Source: Granulicella mallensis MP5ACTX8 (GTDB lineage Bacteria > Acidobacteriota > Terriglobia > Terriglobales > Acidobacteriaceae). From it: 64,000 nt of DNA. Shown here one piece after another: positions 27,671 to 37,320 of the stretch. Made by a program: the position numbers and the translations under genes. Position 1 is the stretch's first letter. Each line of letters starts with the position of its first letter. Under the pieces are notes generated by a model. It was not told the origin of the DNA. It worked only from the letters and a program-made list of their open reading frames with translations, and made no database searches. The stretch covers positions 4,712,001 through 4,776,000 of the forward strand of contig NC_016631.1 in the NCBI RefSeq assembly GCF_000178955.2, written 5' to 3'.

Positions 27671-30475
27671 ATGTCCCGCATCGCCCGATATCTGCTGTGT
27701 GCTTTTGCCTTGATCGCATCAACCTTATCCGTCGCTGCCCAGCGCCCGCAGGCCGACCGCGTCGCCGCTCAGCCTGACCTCCGTGTCACTACACGCCTCA
27801 AAGGCCACGTCCCTACTTGGGCCCTCAGCTCCAATGACGCCGGTGCCGTGCCTAACGACACCAACCTCCGTCTCGTCTTCGTGCTTAGTCGCTCTCCAGA
27901 GCGTCAGGCCGCTTTCGCCCAACTTCTTGTCGACCAGCAGAACCCTGGGTCGCCTAACTACCACAGCTGGCGCACGCCCCAGCAGATCGGCAGCCTTTAC
28001 GGCCCTACGCAGCATGACCTCGACACCCTGATGTCCTGGCTTGCATCCGAAGGCTTCGCCGGAGCAGAAATCAGTTCCAGCCACGTATTCGTTAGCGTCG
28101 AAGCTCCGGTTCACACCGTTGCCAACGCCCTCGACACAACATTCCACTATTTCAACACCCCTGCCATAGGTGGCGCACCCGCCGCAAAGCCGCGCGTAGC
28201 CGCGACATCCGATCCCGCCATCCCTACGTCGCTCGCCGCAATCGTAAGCTCCATCGCGGGCCTCGCCGATGCAGCCGACGAGCCGATGAGCCATGTCTCG
28301 CCCGACAGCGTCCCCTTCTCGCGCGCTGCCTCCAATCCCGTACCGCTCTATAACGACAGCAATGGGGCTCACTCCCTCAGCCCAAGCGATTTCCGCACCA
28401 TCTACGATATCAATCCCGTCCTCCAATCCGGCATTGACGGAACCGGCCAGAAGATCGCCATTGTCGGGCGCTCCCAGGTTCTCGCATCCGATATCTCGAT
28501 CTTCGAGAGCCAGACGGGTCTCCCTAACAAAGCGCCGAACGTCATCATCCCCCCCAGCGGTGTCAATCCCGGCATGACGAAGGATCAGGCTGAGGCCACG
28601 CTGGACGTCACTCGCGCAATCGGCACAGCGCCTGGGACTCAGGTTGACCTCGTGATAACAGCGGCTGACGCCGGCGACATTTTCCTCGATGCCCAATACG
28701 AAGTTGAGACGCTCCGCGATCCCATCATGAACATTAGCTTCGGCAACTGCGAGACCAGCGAGGGCGCGGTTGGCGTCGACAGGTGGGACACCCTCTTCGC
28801 TCAGGCAGCAGGAGAGGGCATCTCCGTCTTCGTCTCCTCCGGAGACTCCGGGGCTCAAGCCTGCGGAACCTCCCAGAAACGCAGTATCAATTACATCTGT
28901 GCCAGCAGCTACGCTACTTGCGTCGGCGGCACAGAGTTCGCTGACTTCGCCACCCCCTCTGCCTTCTGGTCAACTACTACCGACTCCGCCAAAGGATCGG
29001 TCCTTTCCTATATTCCAGAGGGAGCTTGGAACGAGCCCACCGTCACGAGCGGAGGCACCACCAGCTTCCAGGCCGAGGGCACGGGAGGGGGCGTCAGTGC
29101 CATCATTGCCAAGCCTGACTGGCAAACCGGGATCGGGATCCCAGCCGACGGCTTCCGGGACGTCCCCGACGTCAGCTTCTCCTCCTCGCGACACGATGGA
29201 TACCTCATATGCCTCGCTTCCGCAGGAACTACCTGTACCACGTTCTCGCATAGTTGGGGAACTTCCGCCGCCGCCCCCGGCATGGCAGGTATCACCGCCC
29301 TCATGAACCAGAAGCTTGGCACCTCTCAGGGCAATCTCAACCCTCTCCTCTATCGCCTCGCCGCATCATCGAACTCCCCCTTCCATGACGCTACCCCCGC
29401 CACGAGTGGCGTTGCCTGCGACATCGACACACCCAGCATGTGCAACAACAGCACCCCTGGCCCAACCTCTCTTGCAGGCGGCGTCGCCGGATTCGCGCTC
29501 ACCACGGGCTATGACCAAGCCACCGGACTCGGCTCTCTCGACGTCGGCGATTTCCTCCGAGCAGCCGTCAGCGTCGTCAGCCTAAGTGTTAGCGCCGCCT
29601 CTAGCAGCCTCACACTTACCGCTGGTGCTTCCACTGGTAGAACGGACGCTATCACCGTCAGCTCAGCCTTCTATAACGGCAATGCCACCATTGGCTGCAA
29701 CGTGAGGTACAACGGCCCCGGAACCCCCACCTTTATCCCTACCTGCGCGTTGAATCCACCCACGGTTGCGCTTTCCTCCAATGGCTCGGCCACCAGCACA
29801 CTTACCATCTCGACCACCGCGCGCCAAACCGCATCCGCGGCCATGGTGGCAACCGCCCATCCCTCGCAGCCGAGCCTGCCGGCATACGGGAGGCGGAACG
29901 TGGCCAGCTTGGCTCTAGGCTCGGTCTTCCTGCTCGGCTTGCTCCCCATCCGCCGTATGCGCTCCTTCCGCTCCTGGCGTGTCCTTCCATCGGGCCTCCT
30001 GCTCTGCGTCGCCCTCGGCACTCTCACTGCCTGCGGACTTGGCAGAATCGTGACCGACCCCAATCCGCCGACGGCCAGTCCCTCCAGCATCGCGCTCTCC
30101 GCCGCTTCCAATAGCTTGTCCGCCGGAGCTACCGACACCTTCACGGCAGTCGTCACCGATGGCGGATCCAACAAGGCCAACATCCCCACCGGCACCGTCA
30201 ACTTCTACACGGCTGGAGTCCCCGCTCCCATTGGCAGCGCCTCTCTCGTCGCAGGCAAGGCTACCTCATCCGCCATCGCCTTCCCAATCGCAGGGACTTA
30301 CACCATCACTGCGATTTACCAGGGCGACGACAACTTCTCCGCCTCAACCTCACAGAACCTTCCCCTGACAGTCACTCCCAACGGAACAACTGTCGGCTCG
30401 TATACCGTCACCATCACGGCCACCGGCGCCGCCGGCCTTACCGCCTCTACCGCCGTCTCCCTAACCGTCCAGTGA
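27671..30475 (+). CDS. Secreted S53 family serine-carboxyl peptidase (sedolisin/pseudomonalisin-like)
   Basis: A 934-aa acid protease precursor. ATG 27671 follows CAGGAG and gives a signal peptide ending near SVAAQ. A pro-kumamolisin activation domain covers about residues 40-190. The catalytic triad is visible: Glu308 and Asp312 (EATLD), the oxyanion Asp392 (SSGDSGAQ) and Ser532 (WGTSAAAP; the usual SGTS reads WGTS). A calcium-site-like segment GLGSLDVG follows. After the catalytic domain come a Thr/Ser-rich beta region, two short hydrophobic stretches with basic residues around nt 29910-30040 (the second ending LTACG) and a C-terminal bacterial Ig-like repeat. It ends at a strong terminator. 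Confidence 0.92.
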   Translation: MSRIARYLLCAFALIASTLSVAAQRPQADRVAAQPDLRVTTRLKGHVPTWALSSNDAGAVPNDTNLRLVFVLSRSPERQAAFAQLLVDQQNPGSPNYHSWRTPQQIGSLYGPTQHDLDTLMSWLASEGFAGAEISSSHVFVSVEAPVHTVANALDTTFHYFNTPAIGGAPAAKPRVAATSDPAIPTSLAAIVSSIAGLADAADEPMSHVSPDSVPFSRAASNPVPLYNDSNGAHSLSPSDFRTIYDINPVLQSGIDGTGQKIAIVGRSQVLASDISIFESQTGLPNKAPNVIIPPSGVNPGMTKDQAEATLDVTRAIGTAPGTQVDLVITAADAGDIFLDAQYEVETLRDPIMNISFGNCETSEGAVGVDRWDTLFAQAAGEGISVFVSSGDSGAQACGTSQKRSINYICASSYATCVGGTEFADFATPSAFWSTTTDSAKGSVLSYIPEGAWNEPTVTSGGTTSFQAEGTGGGVSAIIAKPDWQTGIGIPADGFRDVPDVSFSSSRHDGYLICLASAGTTCTTFSHSWGTSAAAPGMAGITALMNQKLGTSQGNLNPLLYRLAASSNSPFHDATPATSGVACDIDTPSMCNNSTPGPTSLAGGVAGFALTTGYDQATGLGSLDVGDFLRAAVSVVSLSVSAASSSLTLTAGASTGRTDAITVSSAFYNGNATIGCNVRYNGPGTPTFIPTCALNPPTVALSSNGSATSTLTISTTARQTASAAMVATAHPSQPSLPAYGRRNVASLALGSVFLLGLLPIRRMRSFRSWRVLPSGLLLCVALGTLTACGLGRIVTDPNPPTASPSSIALSAASNSLSAGATDTFTAVVTDGGSNKANIPTGTVNFYTAGVPAPIGSASLVAGKATSSAIAFPIAGTYTITAIYQGDDNFSASTSQNLPLTVTPNGTTVGSYTVTITATGAAGLTASTAVSLTVQ

Positions 30476-30476
30476 A

Positions 30477-30520
30477 AAATAGCCCATAAGATGGCCATTT
30501 GGCCAACTTATGGGCTATTT
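30477..30520 (+). terminator. Strong hairpin terminator after the S53 protease
   Basis: Arms 30477-30497 and 30500-30520 are 21 bp complementary with one mismatch (core ATAGCCCATAAG / CTTATGGGCTAT). The right arm ends in TTT. The hairpin starts two bases after the stop codon. Confidence 0.85.
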
Positions 30521-30589
30521 CTGCTTAACCAGAACATTACCACTCGCCCAGAATCCAAGCGCAACAAATTATTGTCTCGATTCATAGAA

Positions 30590-30825
30590 ATCGCTGCAGT
30601 TGAGTTTGGTATCTCGCGGTACCTTGAGAACTCTGTCGAAACCGCTAGGGTTCGGTAGTCGGACGGGAAGTCGTGTCCCCATTGTGAGATGCAGTGGGCT
30701 TCATCGATGGTGATCAGGCCATGCTTACACTTGGCGAGCATCTCCGGAAAGACAGGGACGGGCAAGCGCTCGAGAGCAATGAACAGGAAGTCGAGCTCGT
30801 CGGAGAGGTAGTCGCGATAGCACAA
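30590..30825 (-). pseudogene. recQ: Internal fragment of a RecQ helicase gene
   Basis: The minus strand reads DYLSDELDFLFIALERL, then KHGLITIDEAHCISQWGHDF and SDYRTL, an unmistakable match to the RecQ motif II region (DEAHCISQWGHDFRPEYR). Motif I (Walker A) and everything after motif III are missing. With only about 80 codons left, it cannot encode a helicase. It sits between the S53 protease terminator and the fimbria-like operon promoter; the rest of 30521-31012 is AT-rich and probably contains that promoter. Confidence 0.8.
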
Positions 30826-31012
30826 AGGGCACGACCACTCGCGAGCTAGTTGCGTAACTACAGCAACCTATATGTCGGGTATCTAACCTCCATATGTATT
30901 TCGGACAATGTAGTGCTCGAGATTCATGACCCTTGTTGATAATAAATGTTTTAAATGTGTGGTTTGGTGCTAGGTTTGGCCTGTCCCATAGAAACATTAA
31001 GGAGTACCTACC

Positions 31013-31591
31013 ATGAAAGCTAGGTTTTCAGTTTGCCGTCCTATGCTTGTTACGGGCTTGATGGCTGTCGTTTGCTCGATCTCATCCACTGCTTTTGCTC
31101 AACTCAATTCTTCCAGCGCCAGCGTCGCCATTAATGCAACTCTGGGCGAGTCACTGACTGTTTCGGCCACACCTGCAGCATTGACTTTCACGCTGGCACC
31201 CGGAACAAGGGCTACAGCCTCTTCACCGGTTGTAATTACAACCGCGTGGACTCTCAGCCCCAGCCGTTCCTCTGTCGTTCTTGGAGGTTACTTTACATCG
31301 TCCGGTAGCGCTTTGTCCGACGGGGGCACGCCAGCAAATACCATCCCTTCGGCGGATATCTTTGGGCAGGTCACAACGGGCACTCCCACGGCCTATACTG
31401 CCTTCACTCAGGCCGGACCCGCGGGGCCAGTTGATACAGGACTGATTCTGTTCTCGCAGGCGCTCAATGGCACCAACCGTACTTCCAGCCGCACCGACAG
31501 TCTCAACCTGCAGATAGACCTGACTAGCATCCCGACGTTGCCATCGGGCTCTTATACAGGTGTCCTTACGCTGCAAGCACAAGCAATTTAG
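31013..31591 (+). CDS. Secreted fimbrial-type structural subunit A
   Basis: A 192-aa exported protein with a signal peptide ending STAFAQ and a small beta-rich, Ser/Thr-rich mature part without cysteines. Segments SLTVSATPAALTFTLAPG, FGQVTTGTPTAYTAFTQ, RTDSLNLQIDL and the C-terminal SYTGVLTLQAQAI recur in the protein encoded at 34080-34643. The alternating hydrophobic C-terminal strand ending the protein is what chaperone-usher subunits show. AAGGAG lies eight bases before the ATG. No close named family was recognised; the call rests on the neighbouring PapD-like gene. Confidence 0.6.
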   Translation: MKARFSVCRPMLVTGLMAVVCSISSTAFAQLNSSSASVAINATLGESLTVSATPAALTFTLAPGTRATASSPVVITTAWTLSPSRSSVVLGGYFTSSGSALSDGGTPANTIPSADIFGQVTTGTPTAYTAFTQAGPAGPVDTGLILFSQALNGTNRTSSRTDSLNLQIDLTSIPTLPSGSYTGVLTLQAQAI

Positions 31592-31635
31592 TATGTTGAA
31601 ATTTTTCGTCCAGGAAGAGTGCAATCGAGTGCGCT

Positions 31636-32343
31636 ATGAATCATAAAATTATATTTTTTGTACGCAGGGTAGCTTGTATCGCACTCTTGCTGGGGCCCCC
31701 CATCTTAGCCCAGACCATTCAGCCGCTAATTGTTGAATATAACGGAAAGGCTGGGGGGAAATTTCAGGTAACCAACGACACACTGATGCCAATGGCTATA
31801 GTTATGGAGCCCAAGAGTTTCAGCCTTGATAACAAAGGTTGGGCGACTTACCGCAAGCTAGATCCCGGTATCCATCTGGATCTCTCTACGATGAGTTTTC
31901 GGCTAGAGCCGAAGCAAAGCTATTACATCTTCTATAAAGCTCACGCCGATATACTGCCGGCCTGGTTCACCATTTATGCCGTCTTCTCGCCCGTTCGCAA
32001 GGACGAAGGTCTGCAGGTACGGATTATGCTTCCGCATACGGTCTATCTTTACCAGAAACAACCGATCGACAGAAAATCAATTGAGATCAAGAATGTAGTC
32101 TATCGCCCCGATAAGAAGCTTATCGCTTGTGACCTTGAGAACATTAGTCAATCCTTGATCAGGGTCCAGCAGGTGCGCGCGGACGGCGGAAAAGTGCCCA
32201 TAGTTGCCGGTGGATTCCCGCTACTGCCTGGCAGCCCACGCCATCTCGAAATTCCCTGGGAAGATGCAACTCCTCCCAGCGATTTACTGGTGCACTTTCC
32301 GCACTTTGACATGAAAGAACTGATTAGCGCTCAGAGCCAGTGA
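31636..32343 (+). CDS. PapD-like periplasmic pilus chaperone
   Basis: A 235-aa exported protein with a signal peptide (IALLLGPPILAQ). The N-terminal domain reads as an Ig-like chaperone domain: GGKFQVTNDTLMPMAIVMEP, then FRLEPKQSYYIFYKAH where PapD-type chaperones have the Px(Q)xxxVRV strand, and a second domain (KSIEIKNVVYRPDKKLIACDLENIS). Such chaperones cap subunits by donor-strand complementation. It lies 44 bp after subunit A, and its TGA overlaps the ATG of the barrel gene. Sequence similarity to classical chaperones is weak, so the fold assignment is an inference from layout and motifs. Confidence 0.6.
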   Translation: MNHKIIFFVRRVACIALLLGPPILAQTIQPLIVEYNGKAGGKFQVTNDTLMPMAIVMEPKSFSLDNKGWATYRKLDPGIHLDLSTMSFRLEPKQSYYIFYKAHADILPAWFTIYAVFSPVRKDEGLQVRIMLPHTVYLYQKQPIDRKSIEIKNVVYRPDKKLIACDLENISQSLIRVQQVRADGGKVPIVAGGFPLLPGSPRHLEIPWEDATPPSDLLVHFPHFDMKELISAQSQ

Positions 32344-34037
32344 TGCAGGGCCTCTGCAAGGGGGGCTTATGGTTCCGCCTGGCTTGTCGTCTCGGATTAT
32401 CGGTGCTCGCAGCTTCCTGCTGTCAGCATTTGCTTTCTGCTCAGACTTTTGAATTGAGTGGGGGGACGTCCACGCTGTATCAGGCGGGCGGCGGTAGCAT
32501 CACAGTGCGTGCTCCAAGCTATGATTTCACATTGGGAGCAGGCACAATAGACGGACACATCTTCGAAGGCGCGCAGCTTATTAAGGCAACAACGCATGCG
32601 AAATACATCCTTGGAGATGACCACATCAACTTCTACCTTCCTACCGACATCTTTGATTCAAGTCATTTTCTATTTGCTCGTGGGGTTGGCATGAGCACCA
32701 CTCGGCAACAAACTGACATCCTGGCTTTCGTGGGTGCCACGGCTACGGAATACAGTAGCCCTCTTTTCGACGGCGCAAAAACCAATGAACCAGCGGGTAT
32801 TCTGTTTTTGAAAAAAACGATTAACTCCCGGTGGCAGTTGTTTTCCGACACCATCATCTCAAAAGAGCAGACTCAGATTGAGTCCCTCCAGTGGGAACCC
32901 CTTCCGAAACTCGACTTGGCTGTGACTGCTGGTGTGGGTGCAAATCAACCCTATGGGGCCGCCAGCGTGAACCTTTCTCGGACCTGGATCGACTTGCAGG
33001 CCGCATACATCGGCGCGGGCCAACAATTCCATCGGGTTGACCTGGTCTCTCCTTTGTTTGCGGAGCCAGATCGCGAGAACATATTGGTCACCGTCCGACC
33101 TTCATCGTTCCTAACGCTGAGTGGTGCTCATCAGAACTACCTTGTGCCCCAATTTCCAAGCACGACCAACGTGCGTAGTTCGGTGGATCAAGGATCGGCT
33201 GGTCTCCGAGTGTCTGGCACCCTCCTGAACGGTGCGATCTACCACTCGAGCTATTTGGATGCCTCAAACCATGCCGTTTCGTTCTCAGCAACGCGGGCAT
33301 TCACTGAGAGATTTCACGTCATGGCCAATTATCTTGCCAGTCGTCCGAAAGACTCCGCTCCGACTAACAGCCTTATCTCTACCTTTACAGAAGCATTTAC
33401 TGCGCGCCTGAGCGTGAATGAGAACCTGACGATATCGGGGGGGCACACTGGAATCAATTTTGGCGGTCAATTGCTTTCGAACTTTGCGACGATCAATGCC
33501 GATTATCAAACTATCTATGTACCCGCTCAAAATAGCGCACCGTTCGAACAGGCTCTTATACTCGATATAAAGCTGAACCTTTTTGGACGGCTCAAGCTGC
33601 ATGGTTCATCGTTTGTCGATGCAACCGGAAATCTTCGCCATACTGTGGATGCGAGTACAATTGTGGTGCGCGGCCAAAGTGCAGGCGCATCGTCCCAATA
33701 TGAATCAATGGGCGATGCCATCATGCAAGGATGCGTTGTCGACTCGTTTGGACGTCAGATTGAGGGTGCAGCTCTTCTTGTTGACGAGAAGTTGATTTAT
33801 ACCAATGAAGATGGCTGTTTTCTCGTGCGGGAGCACAAACCCAGGACACATAAACTTCAGGTTGTCCCCGCCGAATTTCTTGCTTCCGGTAACTGGTCTG
33901 TTGTGTCCGCGCCACCAATCATCATCAGCAGCCTTGAGCGGAACAGAATTGAGACGCCGGTTGTAGTGGTTATGCTGAGAGCCAAAGCTGTTGTGCTGAC
34001 TTCAGGTGCAACTGTGGGTGTGCAGCCACTCAACTGA
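32343..34037 (+). CDS. Outer-membrane beta-barrel, usher-like position
   Basis: A 564-aa exported protein with many alternating amphipathic strands (for example FLTLSGAHQNYLV, RFHVMANYLASRP, LTISGGHTGINFGG). At the end is a compact domain with a GCVVDSFGRQIEGAALLVDE segment like carboxypeptidase-regulatory or TonB-plug domains. Classical ushers have about 800-900 residues with N- and C-terminal periplasmic domains, and those hallmarks are not visible, so this would be a much reduced or unrelated export pore. The ATG at 32343 overlaps the chaperone stop (TGATG), fixing it in the operon. Confidence 0.55.
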   Translation: MQGLCKGGLWFRLACRLGLSVLAASCCQHLLSAQTFELSGGTSTLYQAGGGSITVRAPSYDFTLGAGTIDGHIFEGAQLIKATTHAKYILGDDHINFYLPTDIFDSSHFLFARGVGMSTTRQQTDILAFVGATATEYSSPLFDGAKTNEPAGILFLKKTINSRWQLFSDTIISKEQTQIESLQWEPLPKLDLAVTAGVGANQPYGAASVNLSRTWIDLQAAYIGAGQQFHRVDLVSPLFAEPDRENILVTVRPSSFLTLSGAHQNYLVPQFPSTTNVRSSVDQGSAGLRVSGTLLNGAIYHSSYLDASNHAVSFSATRAFTERFHVMANYLASRPKDSAPTNSLISTFTEAFTARLSVNENLTISGGHTGINFGGQLLSNFATINADYQTIYVPAQNSAPFEQALILDIKLNLFGRLKLHGSSFVDATGNLRHTVDASTIVVRGQSAGASSQYESMGDAIMQGCVVDSFGRQIEGAALLVDEKLIYTNEDGCFLVREHKPRTHKLQVVPAEFLASGNWSVVSAPPIIISSLERNRIETPVVVVMLRAKAVVLTSGATVGVQPLN

Positions 34038-34079
34038 TCTGTATGTTCGCCGGCACCCCCCCGAATGGAGCCCGTGGTT

Positions 34080-34643
34080 ATGCGATTGAATTGGCCAATA
34101 TGTAGTAAGACGATATTCGCGTGGGTTATGCTTGGCTATCCCATCGCAGCCTTAGGTCAGGCGGTGAAGGTCACTCAAAGAGGAGCTGCCCCAAACATTG
34201 GCGCCAGCAGCCTTACTGTGAGTGCCACCCCTGCCACGGTAAACATAGACCTTACTGCAAAAAAAGAGTCCAGCGGCAGCAACCCTATAAACATTACCAC
34301 TACCTACAGCAACCTAACTCTGTCCGGCAATCTTAGCCTGTACGCCTTTTTTATAAGTGCTAATGCGGCGCTTACTGGAACTCTTAGTCCCTCTGCTATC
34401 CCAAGCTCCTCTGTGTTTGGACAGATGACCACGGGTGTGCCGACGAGCTATATGGCCTTCACACAGACCAGCCCCGTCGGTGGTGCAGGTGCAAGTCTCA
34501 AACTGCTTTCTCAGCATGTTTTAGCCGGGGCAGGAACCAGCCGTACAGATGTGTTGAATCTGAGGATCGACCTGACCAACCTTCCTCAACTTCCGGCAGA
34601 CACCTATACCGGTACGCTCATTCTCCAGGCACAGGCACCTTAA
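34080..34643 (+). CDS. Secreted fimbrial-type structural subunit B
   Basis: A 187-aa exported protein paralogous to subunit A: SLTVSATPATVNIDLT, FGQMTTGVPTSYMAFTQ, RTDVLNLRIDL and the ending TYTGTLILQAQAP line up directly. The ATG at 34080 has GGAG nine bases upstream; an in-frame ATG at 34065 has no such site. It closes the four-gene cluster 42 bp after the barrel gene. Two related subunits flanking a chaperone and pore would fit a major and a minor (tip or anchor) component. Confidence 0.6.
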   Translation: MRLNWPICSKTIFAWVMLGYPIAALGQAVKVTQRGAAPNIGASSLTVSATPATVNIDLTAKKESSGSNPINITTTYSNLTLSGNLSLYAFFISANAALTGTLSPSAIPSSSVFGQMTTGVPTSYMAFTQTSPVGGAGASLKLLSQHVLAGAGTSRTDVLNLRIDLTNLPQLPADTYTGTLILQAQAP

Positions 34644-34752
34644 TTGATCATGTGAGACGGGATGCCGGGACGAAGATCGAGGTGAGCAGATGATGTCCTT
34701 AATCCTGGGGTGCCTATAATGGGACGACACTTCAGTCCTGTCGGGGGCTTCA

Positions 34753-35466
34753 TTGAGCACTGTCAAGTTCAAAAATTCACTTTTAGAGAATTTAGACATC
34801 GAGATCATCAAGCGCTTACGTCTGCGTTCGATCACGTTTGAACTAGGGCATGAGATTGAGTTTCCTGCCAATCCGATAGACAACCTATTCTTTCTTGAAG
34901 AAGGAATGGCATCCATGACCACAACCTTTCAAGATGGATCTCAGGTAGAGGTGGGCATGTTTGGTTACGAAGGCGTTATTGGTGTTTCTGCCCTGATGGG
35001 AACAAAGCGAAGTCTTAACCGCGTGTACACACAAATTGCGGGCCATGGCTATTCTTGCCCAATCGAAGTAGCTAGAAGAGAGTTCAGTCTGGGAGGATCC
35101 TTTCAATCACACGCGCTCCGTTATGTTCAGACGCAACTTGTTCAAACGGCTCAATCGACTGGCTGTAATGCAAAGCACGACGCAGAGCAGCGGCTTGCCC
35201 GATGGCTGCTTCTCTGCGCAGACCGAGTCCATAGTGTCACTTATAAGCTGTCGCAGGACTTTCTCTCTCATATGCTCGGGAGTTCGCGTCCCACGGTTTC
35301 GATAACGGCTGGCATTCTCAAAGAAAAGGGGCTTATCGAGTACAGCCGTGGAACGATACACATTCTCGACGTCGCGGGACTCGAAAAAATATCCTGCGAG
35401 TGTTACCACATCATCAAGGATCATCTCGATAACTGCGCTCAGTTCGATAGCGGCATTACTCGTTAG
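34753..35466 (+). CDS. Crp/Fnr family transcription regulator
   Basis: A 237-aa regulator with an N-terminal cyclic-nucleotide-binding-like barrel (IDNLFFLEEGMASMTTTFQDG, VEVGMFGYEGVIG) and a C-terminal winged helix (YKLSQDFLSHMLGSSRPTVSITAGILKEKGLIEYSRGTIHILD, seen as LSQDFLSHMLGSSRPTVS). The conserved RxS/T of cAMP-binding members and Fnr cysteines are not evident, so the signal is unknown. The TTG start at 34753 has only a weak ribosome binding site. It follows the fimbria-like operon by 110 bp and may control it. Confidence 0.82.
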   Translation: MSTVKFKNSLLENLDIEIIKRLRLRSITFELGHEIEFPANPIDNLFFLEEGMASMTTTFQDGSQVEVGMFGYEGVIGVSALMGTKRSLNRVYTQIAGHGYSCPIEVARREFSLGGSFQSHALRYVQTQLVQTAQSTGCNAKHDAEQRLARWLLLCADRVHSVTYKLSQDFLSHMLGSSRPTVSITAGILKEKGLIEYSRGTIHILDVAGLEKISCECYHIIKDHLDNCAQFDSGITR

Positions 35467-35853
35467 CCGAGTCTTTAGTCGGCCGATCTTCTTGTGTACG
35501 ATGGGAGCTTCGTAGCCCGAGTCGCCAGAGTGCTTTACGACTTATTTCCGGCGAGCGGCGGCCGACGCGCGATCTGATCGGCAAGAAAAGTAAGTTGTAC
35601 ATGGGTGGGTAGCCAGAAAGTGCGACAGACCATGCAAGAACTGGAACCAGAGTCTCTAGTCGCGGCTATCCGTCTGGAAACTAGGAGACGGCCGGAGGTG
35701 TAAAAAATCGCACGCAAGGAAAGCAGGAAAGGGTGGAACGAGGCTCGGGCGGAGGTCATCGGCGCATATCAAAAGGAAGCGACTCTCGCCTTCCTTCGCA
35801 ATGATGGCGTTCGCCCACTCGCTACACCTGCTTCATACCTCGGCGCATGCGCG
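35467..35853. other. Gap with no recognisable gene
   Basis: This 387-bp stretch lies between the convergent Crp-like and AraC-like genes. Short frames on both strands show neither a start site nor a known motif. No clear terminator hairpin was found. Confidence 0.4.
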
Positions 35854-36669
35854 TTAGCTTAATACCTGATTCCGGTATGCCCTAGGACTAAGGGAGCAGA
35901 ATATGCGAAAGGTCCTAGAGAAGTGTTGCTGCGTCTTAAAACCGCAGGCTAGGGACACGTCCATCATTCGGACCCAAGGCGCGCGCAGCATCTCTTTTGC
36001 GCGATCTATTCGTAGCCCCAATAAGAAGCGATGTGGTGTCTGGCCCGTGCTACGAAGAAACATCTGCCCGAAATATGGTGGACTCAGTTTCGCTTCCTCA
36101 GCGAGTTCTGCCAACGACAATTCGCGATCGAGGTGCGCCCTCATATAGTCGACTACTCTGCGTAATTGCGCTGGAGCGAGCCCTCCGCTTGGAACAGGCT
36201 GGAAGTTCCTCGAGGTTCCCCTTGTGCGGATCAGGAGGGCGGCCAAAGCTTGGGTGACGGATTCGGTGAATAGTCTGTCAGCTTGAAAAATTCCTTGTTC
36301 TTCTTCGGACAGCATCCGGACAAGTTGACCTACCCTGGGGTCTTCCAGCCGTTCTGTCGCGTCAAGGCTTATGTCCCCATGCGCGTATTCGCTGGCTGCA
36401 TGAACGAGAGCTTGGTCAGGGATGGTGACCATGAGCAGTCGCCCGGGGGTACTGCCCATAACCCATTTTTCAGTGTGTCGTGGGCAAAGAACGATCTCCC
36501 CTGCCGAGTAGTCGTATGTAGTGAGACTCGAAAGGCGTGTTCCGTATCTCAAACTGACAGGCTCGAGGATCTGAACGAGCACCTGCGAAGAGTGGAACTT
36601 CCGTTCGGGCTCCCGCGAGGGTTCAATCTTGAACCTCAAGACATCCGCTCGAATAGAAGTTGATGACAA
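35854..36669 (-). CDS. AraC family transcription regulator
   Basis: A 271-aa regulator with a cupin-like N-terminal half and a C-terminal double helix-turn-helix (LSLAELAEEAKLSPPYFGQMFLRSTGQTPHRFL and DVSLACGFKTQQHFSRTFRIF, in pieces AELAEEAKLSPPYFGQMF and ACGFKTQQHFSRTF). The start is TTG 36669 with AGGAG five bases upstream. The ligand is unknown. No obvious target gene is divergent from it, since 36670-37320 contains no convincing gene. Confidence 0.88.
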   Translation of the reverse strand: MSSTSIRADVLRFKIEPSREPERKFHSSQVLVQILEPVSLRYGTRLSSLTTYDYSAGEIVLCPRHTEKWVMGSTPGRLLMVTIPDQALVHAASEYAHGDISLDATERLEDPRVGQLVRMLSEEEQGIFQADRLFTESVTQALAALLIRTRGTSRNFQPVPSGGLAPAQLRRVVDYMRAHLDRELSLAELAEEAKLSPPYFGQMFLRSTGQTPHRFLLGLRIDRAKEMLRAPWVRMMDVSLACGFKTQQHFSRTFRIFCSLSPRAYRNQVLS

Positions 36670-37320
36670 CCCTGCTCCTTGTAATCCGTTATTGTTCTTG
36701 ACAGACTCCTAGCGGTCGCGAGCCTCGGGCCTCTGGCGGCACCGTTGGAGCTCATGCCATGCGAATGATTTCGCTGACGGCGAACACATATTCCTCACCC
36801 GTGAGGAGGGTCAACCCGGTGAGCGTTCCACACGTGATCGTGGGCGCAGCTATCCCCTCCTCAATCAAAGAGCCAACGGCCTTCATGACATAGTTTTTGG
36901 ACATCCCCTCGGTTTCCGAATGGGGTGCGCCGTTCGCTCCAATCATCGCTTCCTCGATTCTGCTGTTCACGTTGTGCCGCGGGACGTGAGGTTGATATGG
37001 TGATGGGCCAAATAGAGCGACTGGCCTCTTTGAGAGGCATCAACCCATGGGCTGCAGGCCAACGTCTCTGTCCACGCTGCGACGAGTCTAAGGGGGCTTG
37101 GATCATCGTTCCTATAGACCGTTAGATTTTCATTGCCAAGCTCACGGCAAGATCGCTGTCCCTTCGCTCACGCACTATCGACTCTATCGAGGAATCCCGC
37201 ATCGCGGCACTCTGGATCTTGCTCTTGAATTCGTCATTCTCCACGAGCGACTCACCAAGCGTGCCTTCCGATTCGGCAGTGAAGAGCGCAGACCAACTGT
37301 CTGAATGCGTCGCGCCGTCA
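36670..37320. other. Gap, possibly one small ORF
   Basis: A 72-codon minus frame (36752-36970) begins with GTG but has no ribosome binding site. Its product, with SKNYVMKAVGSLIEEGIAAP, matches nothing that I know. I found no other coding signal in these 650 bases. Confidence 0.3.

Noticed and set aside
36752..36970. 72-codon minus-strand frame as a gene
   Set aside because: No ribosome binding site, no homology that I recognise and no operon partner.
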